In this document: positions 1 to 9,200 of the stretch, one piece after another | Layout: every line of letters starts with the position of its first letter | How positions within the stretch are numbered: the first letter of the stretch is position 1 | Assembly (NCBI RefSeq): GCF_042663885.1 | Contig: NZ_JBHSXV010000001.1 | Strand: one strand, 5' to 3' | Length of the DNA: 64,000 nucleotides | Source of the DNA: Aquipuribacter hungaricus | GTDB taxonomy: Bacteria; Actinomycetota; Actinomycetes; Actinomycetales; JBBAYJ01 | Notes under the pieces: model-generated | What the model was told of the DNA's origin: nothing | The model's database searches: none | What the model saw: only the letters and a program-made list of their open reading frames with translations | Position numbers and translations under genes: made by a program

Positions 1-88
1 CGAGCACGCCCGTCCCGTCGGAGGTGCCACGGCCGGCTGGCTCGGGCACCCCGAGCACCGTGAGCGTGGAGGAGCCGGCCGGGCTCAC
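1..88 (-). CDS. Unknown protein, N-terminal fragment cut by the left edge
   Basis: A reading frame starts with GTG at 88, overlaps the stop codon of the upstream gene in a GTGA junction, and stays open to the window edge (29 codons, beginning VSPAGSSTLTVLGVPEP). The only evidence is this coupling style, which the window uses repeatedly for real operon partners, and the lack of stops. Too little is present to recognise a family. It is presumably cotranscribed with the gene ending at 85. Confidence 0.45.
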   Translation of the reverse strand, partial: MSPAGSSTLTVLGVPEPAGRGTSDGTGVL

Positions 89-834
89 GCGTCGTACCCG
101 ACGTGCAGCAGGCCGTCCTCGGTGCCGACCAGCCGACCGCCGGCGGCGGCCATCGCACCCGCGGCGGCAGCGAGGCGCTGGTAGGCCGCGGCCGCCTGCC
201 CCAGGGAGGTCGACCGGTCCGCGGCGTGGAGGAACGACAGCACCTCCACCGTCCGGACGAGCCGCCCCTCCCTCAGCGCGTGCACGCGCAGCGCGGAGCC
301 GTCGGCCACGACGTCCACGACCGGCCCGACCCGGGCGGGCGCCAGCCCCCAGCGGCGCCCGGACGGCACGTCGCCTAGGCGCCCGAGCACCTCCTGCAGG
401 CGGACCGACGGCCACGGCGGCCCGCCCACCTGGCGCCACCCGTCGCCGTCGTCGGCCACCACCGGGGTCTGCGCCGCGGCCGGGGCGGCGAGGTCGAGGA
501 CGACGTCGCCCGCGAGCGGGGGCTCGTCGACGACGCGCAGCCGCCAGGGCGGGAGCACCGGTGCCCCGGCCGGACCGGCGACGGGCGGTGCGGGCTCGGT
601 GCGGGTCCGCCGGGAGGCCCGGGCGGCGACCAGGCGGCCGCGCGACACCGGCTGGGCGAGCCGCCAGCCCGCCGTCTCCGCGACCCGGAGCTCTTCGGCG
701 AGGCGGCGCAGCTCCTCGACCGCGTCGGCCAGGGTCGTCACCTGCTCCAGCTGCCAGCGGTGCTGGTCCTCGTGGTGGGACCCCGTCCAGGGGGAGGGCG
801 GTCGCCCGCCCGGGGTCGTCGTCATCGCGTCCAT
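85..834 (-). CDS. Hypothetical protein (249 aa)
   Basis: I do not recognise a family. The chosen ATG at 834 has a GGAGG ribosome site four bases upstream; the frame stays open further upstream to 1098 but that stretch is Arg/Pro-rich shadow-like sequence over a divergent promoter region. The N-terminal 60 residues are charged and helix-prone (ELRRLAEELRVAE), followed by a Pro/Ala linker and a mixed domain containing a WRLRVVDEP segment. No signal peptide or membrane segment is seen. It is soluble by composition and heads a minus-strand pair continuing off the left edge. Confidence 0.75.
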   Translation of the reverse strand: MDAMTTTPGGRPPSPWTGSHHEDQHRWQLEQVTTLADAVEELRRLAEELRVAETAGWRLAQPVSRGRLVAARASRRTRTEPAPPVAGPAGAPVLPPWRLRVVDEPPLAGDVVLDLAAPAAAQTPVVADDGDGWRQVGGPPWPSVRLQEVLGRLGDVPSGRRWGLAPARVGPVVDVVADGSALRVHALREGRLVRTVEVLSFLHAADRSTSLGQAAAAYQRLAAAAGAMAAAGGRLVGTEDGLLHVGYDA

Positions 835-1007
835 GGTGCCTCCAGCGCGCCGACGGTCCGCGGTCCACGGGTGGGGCAGCTGGTGCCGGCCGGCGTGGCA
901 GCGGGGCGTCGGGCTCCGACGGGCCGGCGGGTGTCCCCGGGGTCCCGGGGTCCGGCGCCAGCGGGCCCATGCTGCCACGCCGGCCCTCCCGCCGTCCCGC
1001 GACCGCC

Positions 1008-1013
1008 TAGCCT
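1008..1013 (+). promoter_or_regulatory. Putative -10 element (TAGCCT) of the LLM oxidoreductase
   Basis: TAGCCT matches the TA-N3-T pattern seen before many genes here. It lies about 47 bases before the ATG at 1061, giving a leader of roughly 40 bases that contains the AGGAG ribosome site. No clear -35 is visible. Confidence 0.4.
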
Positions 1014-1060
1014 CGGGTCGCCGGGAGCCATGTCCCGACCCCTCACCCGCAGGAGCCCCC

Positions 1061-2089
1061 ATGCACGTCGGTGTCGACAGCTTCGTCAGCCAGGTCACGG
1101 ACCCCTCGACCGGGCACGTCGTCGGTCCCGTCGAGCGGCTGCAGCACCTGCTGGAGGAGATCGAGCTCGCCGACCGGGTCGGCCTGCACTCCTTCGGGAT
1201 CGGCGAGCACCACCGCCAGGAGTACTACGACTCCGCGCCGCCCGTGATCCTCGCCGCGGCCGCTGCCCGGACCTCGCGGATCCGGCTCGGCAGCGCCGTC
1301 GCGGTGCTGAGCGCCAACGACCCGGTCCGGGTGTTCCAGCAGTTCGCCACCCTGGACCTGCTGTCTCAGGGCCGGGTGGACCTGGTCGTCGGCCGGGGCT
1401 CGTTCACCGAAGCCTTCCCGCTGTTCGGCCTGGACCTGCAGGACTACGACGAGCTGTTCGTCGAGAAGCTCGACCTGCTGCTGCGGCTGCGGGAGTCCAC
1501 CCACGTCACCTGGTCCGGGCGGCACCGGCCGCCGCTGCGCGGGCAGGGCGTGTTCCCGCGGCCCGTGCAGGACCCGCTGCCGATCTGGGTCGGGGTCGGC
1601 GGAACGCCGGAGTCGTTCCTGCGGACCGGGGTGCTCGGCCTGCCCCTCATGGTCGCGATCATCGGCGGGGAGCCGCGACAGTTCGCCCCGCTCGTCCAGC
1701 TGTACCGCCGCGCCGGCGCCGAGGCCGGGCACAGCCCCGAGCAGCTCAAGGTCGGCCTGCACATGTTTGGCTACGTCGGTGAGGACGTCCGCAGCGCCTC
1801 CGACACGGTCTACCCCGGCTGGCACGAGATGTTCACGACCGTGTCCCGTGAGCGCGGCTTCCGCCCGCCCACCCGCGAGCAGTTCGATGCCACCAGCGGC
1901 CCGGACGGCGCCTTCGTCATGGGGGACCCGGACACCGTCGCGACCAAGCTCGACCGCGTGAGCGACCAGCTCGGCGGGGTCGACCGGGTGTCGGTCCAGA
2001 TGACCAACCCCCGCATGTCGCACGAGGACCTGCTGCGGGGGATCGAGCTGCTCGGGAGCGAGGTGGCCCCGCGGGTGGCGGCCGGCTGA
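1061..2089 (+). CDS. LLM-class flavin-dependent oxidoreductase (luciferase-like)
   Basis: A 342-residue protein of the bacterial luciferase-like superfamily, TIM-barrel enzymes that use FMN (or F420) to oxidise or reduce small molecules. Family hallmarks are the early GIGEHHRQEYY segment, the RIRLGSAVAVLSANDPVRV strand, the LSQGRVDLVVGRG segment and the PIWVGVGG strand. It most resembles the LLM_2I7G subgroup, members of which have no assigned substrate. The ATG has AGGAG eight bases upstream; the longer frame from 599 is rejected because it crosses the divergent promoter region. Cytosolic; monocistronic, with a hairpin terminator just downstream. Confidence 0.9.
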   Translation: MHVGVDSFVSQVTDPSTGHVVGPVERLQHLLEEIELADRVGLHSFGIGEHHRQEYYDSAPPVILAAAAARTSRIRLGSAVAVLSANDPVRVFQQFATLDLLSQGRVDLVVGRGSFTEAFPLFGLDLQDYDELFVEKLDLLLRLRESTHVTWSGRHRPPLRGQGVFPRPVQDPLPIWVGVGGTPESFLRTGVLGLPLMVAIIGGEPRQFAPLVQLYRRAGAEAGHSPEQLKVGLHMFGYVGEDVRSASDTVYPGWHEMFTTVSRERGFRPPTREQFDATSGPDGAFVMGDPDTVATKLDRVSDQLGGVDRVSVQMTNPRMSHEDLLRGIELLGSEVAPRVAAG

Positions 2090-2096
2090 GGGACGG

Positions 2097-2127
2097 GGTG
2101 CGCGGGCGACCAATCCGCCCGCGCACC
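2097..2127 (+). terminator. Hairpin terminator after the LLM oxidoreductase
   Basis: A perfect 12-bp stem (GGTGCGCGGGCG with its complement) and a 7-base loop begin eight bases after the stop codon at 2089. There is no clear T-tract, as is common in actinobacteria. Confidence 0.6.
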
Positions 2128-2189
2128 GACGACGAACTCCACGTCCGGGGGGATGCCGGAACTGCTGCCCACCCCCTCGGAGAACACCT

Positions 2190-3092
2190 GTGCCCGTCCA
2201 CCTGCGTCCCCTGCACGCCTCCCTCGCCGGCACCGGCGGAGCGGTCCGACGACGGCTGCGGCGACGTGCGGCCGCCGTCGTCCCCGTCGGGGTCAGGCGC
2301 AGGGTCTGGTACCGGCGCCGGTTCGGCCGCACCTTCCGCTCGCGCGCCGCGGTCACCTTCAACGACAAGGTGACGTGGCGGATCCTCCACGACCGGCGCC
2401 CGCTGCTCGAGGGCACGTGCGACAAGCTGCAGATGAAGGAGCAGGCGGCCCGCCTGGCCGGCGACCTCGTGCGCGTCCCGCGGACCCTCTGGTCCGGCAC
2501 CGACGTCGCCGGGCTCGCCGGGGTCGGGCTGCCGGAGCACTGGGTGCTCAAGCCCAACCACAGCACGCAGCTGGTGCACATGGGCCACGGCCGCCCCGAC
2601 GTCGACGCCCTGCGGCGCACCACCGCCGGGTGGGTCGAGGAGGACCTGGCCGCGCGCACGGGGGAGTGGGCCTACCGCAGCGCGCGGCCGCTCCTGCTCG
2701 TGGAGGAGCTCGTCGGCGAGCCGGGCGCCACGCCGCCGGACTTCAAGGTGTTCGTCTACGACGGCGTCCCGCGGCTCGTGCTCGTCCACAGCGGCCGGTC
2801 CACCGACCACCGGGGCCGGGTCTACACCCCCTCCTGGGAGCCGAGGCCGTGGGCGGCGGGCCTGCCCCTGGGGCCGGACGTCCCGCGCCCGCAGCGCCTG
2901 GACGACATGCTCGCGGCGGCCGCGGCGCTCGCCGACGGGTTCGACATGCTGCGGGTCGACTTCTACGAGCACGACGGGGTGCTGTGGTTCGGCGAGCTCA
3001 CGCCCTACCCGGGGTCCGGGCTCGTCGAGATGGACCGCGAGCTGGACGAGGAGCTCGGCCGCTGGTGGCGGCTGCCGGAGCTGCCCGCGTGA
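2190..3092 (+). CDS. TupA-like ATP-grasp protein
   Basis: A 300-residue protein of the ATP-grasp TupA-like group. TupA adds teichuronopeptide to cell-wall polymers in Bacillus; many relatives sit in polysaccharide loci and probably form amide bonds. The visible ATP-grasp pattern is the lysine strand HWVLKPNHS, the adenine-contact strand LLLVEELVGEPG, DFKVFVYDG, and a C-terminal metal-binding strand MLRVDFYEHDG followed by GELTPYPGSG. The N-terminus is strongly basic without a membrane segment. GTG at 2190 has GGAG ten bases upstream. It has no polysaccharide neighbours, so its substrate cannot be inferred. Confidence 0.8.
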   Translation: MPVHLRPLHASLAGTGGAVRRRLRRRAAAVVPVGVRRRVWYRRRFGRTFRSRAAVTFNDKVTWRILHDRRPLLEGTCDKLQMKEQAARLAGDLVRVPRTLWSGTDVAGLAGVGLPEHWVLKPNHSTQLVHMGHGRPDVDALRRTTAGWVEEDLAARTGEWAYRSARPLLLVEELVGEPGATPPDFKVFVYDGVPRLVLVHSGRSTDHRGRVYTPSWEPRPWAAGLPLGPDVPRPQRLDDMLAAAAALADGFDMLRVDFYEHDGVLWFGELTPYPGSGLVEMDRELDEELGRWWRLPELPA

Positions 3093-3177
3093 CCTGCCGA
3101 CGACCGTCGTCGTCACGGAGAAGGGTGCCGGCGCGACACCTCGTCGCACTTGCTCCAGACACATGACGACTTATGCC

Positions 3178-3207
3178 TTGACACCTCAGAAGTCCGGTCC
3201 CTAGGTT
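3178..3207 (+). promoter_or_regulatory. Promoter of the giant secreted enzyme
   Basis: TTGACA at 3178-3183 is followed, 18 bases later, by TAGGTT at 3202-3207, a good -35/-10 pair for a primary sigma factor. The start codon is at 3283, leaving a leader of about 70 bases. The -10 lies in the centre of an interrupted palindrome (3192-3213). Confidence 0.65.
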
Positions 3208-3213
3208 CCGGAC
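3192..3213. promoter_or_regulatory. 22-bp interrupted palindrome over the -10 (putative operator)
   Basis: Arms GTCCGG (3192-3197) and CCGGAC (3208-3213) flank a central CCTAGG palindrome (3200-3205), so each half-site is GTCCGG-N2-CCT. The dyad axis falls inside the -10 element of the promoter for the secreted enzyme, the position expected of a repressor operator. Confidence 0.5.
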
Positions 3214-3282
3214 AGGTAGCCGGGGGGACGTCAGACGTACCGGGTGCCTCAGCCCAGTGCCGAGCTACCCGAGAGGTCCGCC

Positions 3283-6200
3283 ATGCCCACTTGGTCATCC
3301 CGTCGACGCCTAGGACCGGCCGCCGCGCTGGTCGCCGTGCCCGCCCTCGTCACCGCCCTGCTCGTGCCCACCGTGGCGAGCGCCACCAGCACGGAGCCCC
3401 CCGCCCCGCCCGGCCCGACCGCGGCCCCCGCTGCGCCGTCGGAGGAGCCGACGCCGACCGCGTCGCCCTCCACCGCGAGCGCCGGGCCCGCGACCGCCGA
3501 GCCCACGCCGGCCGAGTCGCCCGACGCGGGCAACCCGTCGACCACGCCCGACGTGGACGACCCGCCCGGCGACGTGGCCGCGGCCGCGGAGCCGCCGGAC
3601 CTCGAGGACTTCCAGAAGGTCGTCCTCGCCCAGGGCACGGAGCTCGGCGAGGTCATGGAGCTGACGGTCGCCCCCGACGGGCGCGTCTTCGTCATCACGC
3701 GCGCGGGCGACATCTCCGTCTACGACCCCGCCACGGGGAGCGTCGACATCCTGCTCAACAACCCCCAGCTGGGCGTCTTCAGCGGCCTGGAGGACGGCGG
3801 GCTGGGCATCACGCTCGACCCCGACTTCGCGACCAACGGCTGGATGTACGTCTACTACGCGCCCCTGCCGGAGTCCTACGACGCCAACCGGCTGTCCCGG
3901 TTCACGGTCGAGACCCACGAGGACGGCGAGAGCCACCTGCACGTGGAGTCCGAGAAGGTCATCCTCGAGGTCGGCACCCAGCGCAACGTCTGCTGCCACT
4001 CCGCGGGCTCGCTGCAGTTCGGCCCGGACGGGGTCCTGCACCTGTCCACCGGCGACAACACGTCGTCCTCGGACAACGACGGCTACTCCCCGCACGACGA
4101 GCGGCCCGGCCGGTCGGACTACGACGCCCAGAAGTCCTCGGCGAACACCGACGACCTGCGCGGCAAGATCCTCCGCGTCGTCCCCCGCGACGACGACCAG
4201 GGCGACGTCGACCCGACCCCCGGCGACGGCGTCTCCTACGACATCCCCGAGGGCAACCTCTTCGGCGAGGGCGGCCGGTACCCGAGCGCGCTGTACCCCG
4301 ACGCCGACCCCGACCGCACCCGTCCCGAGATCTTCGCCATGGGGCTGCGCAACCCGTACCGCCTCGGCGTCGACCAGGACACCGGCACCGTCTACTGGGG
4401 CGAGGTCGGCCCCGACTCCCGGGCGGACAACCCGAACCGTGGCCCGCGCCACTTCGAGGAGTTCAACCGCACCGACGTCGCCATGAACGGCGGCTGGCCG
4501 TACTGCGGCGGGCAGGTCGGCGAGGACCTCACCGACATGCGCTTCGGCGGGGCCTACGTCGACTGGGACTTCGTCGCCAACCGGTTCCGGACGAACCCGG
4601 ACGGGTCCCCGAAGCGGTTCCCGTGCGACGACCCGGTCGAGATGGCCGGCGTCAACGACTCCCCGAACAGCACCGGGCTGCAGACGCTGCCCCCGATGAC
4701 CGACGCCTGGATCCCCTACTCCGACGTCGGGCCCTTCCGGTACCCGGAGGTCGAGGGCTCGACCCCGACCGGCGGTCAGGTCTACCGGCAGTCGCAGAAC
4801 ACCTCCGCGGCGGCGACGGCGTTCCCCGCGTACTACGAGGGCGTCTACTTCATGTCGGAGATGAGCCGCGGCTGGATCAAGACGGTCCGCACGGCCGAGG
4901 ACGGCTCGATCGAGCAGATCGACGACTTCGTGTCCGGCCTGGTCGCCCCGGCGGACATGGAGTTCGGCCCCGACGGCTCGCTCTACGTGCTCGAGTACGG
5001 GACCGGCTTCTTCTCGGGCTCGCCGCAGACGAAGCTCGTCCGCATCGACTACGCGGTCGACGGCTCCGCCCCGGTGGTCCGCGCCTCCGCCGACGTCACC
5101 GAGGGCGCCACCCCGCTCGCCGTGGCCTTCAGCAGCGAGGGCACCAGCGACCCCGACGGCGAGGCCCTGACCTACGCCTGGGACCTCGACGGGGACGGCA
5201 CGACCGACTCCACCGAGCAGGACCCGACCACCACCTACGACGTCGCCGGCGACTACCAGGCCCGGCTCACGGTGACCGACGCCACGGGTAAGAGCGCCAG
5301 CGCGACGGTGACCGTGACCGCCGGCAACACCCGGCCGACCGTCGAGCTCGTCGCGCCGCTGGACGGCGGCTTCTACCGACCCGGTGACGACATCGCCTTC
5401 CGCGTGGTCGTCGGCGACGGCCAGGAGCAGGTCGACTGCAGCCGCGTCGTCGTCCAGGCCGGCCTCGGCCACGACTCGCACGTGCACCCGAACCTCTCCG
5501 AGAGCGGCTGCGAGGGCACGCTGCGGATGTCGACGGCCGGCGACCACGGCCCCGACGCCAACACCTTCGGGGTCCTGCTCGCCAGCTACACCGACGGCGG
5601 CGCGAACGACGGCGCCAACGCCCCGCTCACCGGCAGCGACCGGGTGACCCTGCAGCCGCGGCTGCGCCAGGCCGAGCACTACACGGCCAGCCAGGGCGTG
5701 GGCATCACCGGCTACGACGACAAGTCCGGCACGCGTCCCGGCGGCGGCAGCATCGTCACCGGCGTGGGCCAGGGCGACTGGGTCATGTGGTCCCCCATGA
5801 GCCTGTCGGGCATGACCGACGTCCACGTCACCTACTCCGGCGGGGCCGGTGGCGACGCCGCTGTGCAGGTGCGCGCGGGCGCCCCCGACGGTCCGCTCGT
5901 CGCCACCGTCCCGCTGGCCGGCGGCACCGAGGGCCAGTACTACTACCGGACCGGCAGCGGCGAGATCACCTCGCGCGAGGCCGACGCCGGCGGCCGGCCC
6001 CTGTACCTCGTCTACACCGGCGGCGGCGAGGTCAACCTCGACCAGGTCCGCTTCGAGGGTCGTGGCATCGCGGCGAACACCTCGCCCGACATCACCTCCG
6101 CGACCGCCACCCCGGCCGACGGCCCCGCGCCGCTCGCCGTCACGTTCTCCGCCGAGGCGGTCGACCTGGACGGCGACGAGCTCACCTACGCCTGGGACTT

Positions 6201-9200
6201 CGGCGTGGCCGGCACCGACGCCGACACCGCCACGGGCGCCACCGCGTCCTGGACCTACACCGAGGCCGGCTCCCGGACGGCGACGGTCACCGTCACCGAC
6301 AGCACGGGCAAGACCAGCTCGCGGGCGGTCGACGTCACGGCCCGCCGGGCCTGCACCACGCCGCCCACCGCCGACGAGGGCTTCGAGCTGCTCTTCGACG
6401 GCACCGACACCTCCGCGTGGCGCCAGTCCGGCCCCGGCCGGTTCGTCGTCGAGGACTGCACGCTGACCTCCGAGGGCGGGCTCGGCCTGTTCTGGTTCGC
6501 CGGGCAGACGTTCGACGACTTCGAGATGAAGCTGCAGTTCCGGCTGTCCGACGAGGGCGACAACTCCGGCGTCTTCGCTCGCTTCCCCGACCCGGGCGAC
6601 GACCCCTTCGTCGCGGTCGACCGCGGCCACGAGATCCAGATCAAGGAGGGCCAGCCCGGCGACGAGCCCCAGAAGACGGGCTCGGTCTACAACTTCGACC
6701 GCGAGGACGGCCGCAACGCCCGTCCCGTGGGGGAGTGGAACGACTACACGGTCCGCGTCGTCGGCCAGACGTACACGATGACGCTCAACGGCCAGGTCGT
6801 GAACACGTACACCTCCGACGGGTCCCGCCCCGACGAGGGCTTCGTCGGCCTGCAGAACCACGGGGACGCCGACTCGGTCTCGTTCCGCGACGTCCAGGTC
6901 CGCGAGCTCGAGGTGGACGAGCCCTTCGTCAGCACCGTCGACGTGACGCCCACCAGCGGCGCCGCGCCGCTGGAGGTCACGCTCACCGCGGACGGGGTCG
7001 ACCGTCAGGGCGACGCCATCACCTACGAGTGGACCTTCGGCGACGGCTCCGACGTCGTCACCGGTGGGGCCGAGGTGACCCACACCTACACCGAGGGCGG
7101 GAGCTTCACCCCGTCCGTCACACCGGTCGATGCCGAGGGCCACAGGGGCGCCGAGCGCGAGGGCGAGACCGTCACCGTGCTCGTCGACCCGGTCGCCCGG
7201 GCCGCCGCCGACCCCCGCTGCGGCGTCCTGCCGGTCGAGGTCTCCTTCACCGGCACCGCCACCGACCCGCAGGGCCAGGACGTGACCTGGGCCTGGGACT
7301 TCGGCGTCGCCGGCACGGACGACGACGTCTCGACCGGGGCGACCCCGACCTGGACGTACACCGAGGCCGGCGAGTACACCGTCACCCTCGTGGTCACCGA
7401 CCCGGACGGGAACACCGGCCGGACGCAGCTGCGGGTCGTCGCCCTCGCCGACGGCGAGTGCCCGGCCGTGGCGGACCTGTCGGAGCTGTGGAACAACGAC
7501 GGCATCTCCACTGCGGCGAACCCCGCCGACGGCAACTTCGACGGCGGCGGCTGGAGCCTCGCGGCCGAGCTGCTGCCGGAGGCCGTGCGCGAGCAGGGCG
7601 GTCCGGTCGAGATCGACGGCATCGAGTACGTCTTCGGCAGCCCTGCCGACGGCGAGGCCAACAACGTCGAGGCGGACGGGCAGGTCATCCAGCTGCCCAC
7701 CGGCGACCACGACATGCTCAGCGTCCTGGCGACGGCCCACAACGGGGACGTCGACACCACCGGCACGCTGACCTACACCGACGGCACGACCGAGCAGGTC
7801 CCGCTGCGCTTCACCGACTGGGCGCAGAACCCGAAGTTCGGTGAGCAGATCGCCGTCGACATGCCCTACCGGCACTACTCCGGGGGGCAGACCTCGCCGC
7901 GGGTGATGCTGTTCACGCAGCCCGTGCTCCTGCAGGCCGGCAAGGACGCGGCCACCCTCACGCTGCCCGACGACGACCGTCTCCACGTGTTCGCGGTCTC
8001 CGCCGTGAGCGTCGAGGAGCCGGAGCCGTGCCTGCAGCCCGTCCGCTCAGACAGCTTCGACGACGACGAGCTGCTCGACAGCTGCCACTGGCAGGTGCGC
8101 CGGCCCGACCCGTCGCTGTACGAGGTGTCCGGCGGCGCGCTGCGCCTGACCCCGGACTCGGGCGAGTACGCCGACGCGTCCAACATCATCACCCAGGCCG
8201 CCCCCGACGGTCCCTGGTCGGTGACATCGACGCTGTCGTTCGACCCCGACCAGGGCGGCCAGCAGGCCGGTCTCGTCGTGGCCGGTGCCGGGGCGTCCGG
8301 GTTCGTCAAGCTCGCCTTCGTCAACAAGGGCGGCGGCAACGAGTGGATCGAGTTCCTCAAGTCGTCCTCGCCGAGCAACGACGGCTTCGACTTCTCGGGG
8401 AACTGGCACACCGGGGGCGGGTCGTTCGACGGGCCGTTCCTGCCCGAGGACTTCCCGACGGAGCTCACGCTCCGGCTGGTGTCCGACGGCACGTCCGTCC
8501 GCGGCTACTACTCGCTCGACGGCGAGGAGTTCGTCCAGGTCGGCGACGCCCGGTCCCTGGCCGGCATCACCGCGCCGCGCGTCGGCGTGATGGCCGTCCG
8601 CGGTGGCGCGAGCGGCACCCCGGTCGCCGCGTTCGACGACTTCGTCTGGGACGGCGAGGCGGTCGAGCCCGGCCGGGTCGCCGTGGTCGACGCGGTCGAC
8701 GACGCCGGCGGCAACCGCTGGGTCGCCGAGAGCACCGGCACCTCGGAGGTCGTCGTCGAGGTGGGCGACACCGTGGAGTGGCAGTTCGACCAGGCCACGA
8801 TGGGCCACGACGTCACCAGCCGGGGCGAGAACTGGGACCCGCCGCTGCGCGAGTACCGGGACGCCGGCGGCGAGCCGGTCCGCTACACCTTCACCGAACC
8901 GGGGGTGTACTCGTACTGGTGCAGCATCCACGGCACGACGATGCAGGGCACGGTCGTGGTCCGGGAGGCGTCCGGCGAGAACACAGCGCCGACCGCCGCG
9001 CCGACCGCCACCCCGCCGTCCGGCCCGGCACCGCTCGCGGTGCAGCTGAGCGCCGGCGCGGTGGACGCCGACGGGGACGAGCTGGCGTACGTCTGGGACC
9101 TCGGTCTCGCCGACGACGACAGCGACCGCCGGACCACCGCCGACACCGAGGCGGTGTACACGGAGCCGGGCACCTACACCGCGACCCTCACCGTCACCGA

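Noticed and set aside
3086..3116. Terminator after the TupA-like gene
   Set aside because: The possible structure is two short stems of 5-6 bp with a bulge, too weak to call.
3310..7986. 1558-codon open frame antisense to the giant secreted enzyme
   Set aside because: It mirrors the plus-strand codons of a protein with clear domains; at this GC content antisense frames lack stops. The translation is Val/Gly/Asp/Arg repeats without domains.
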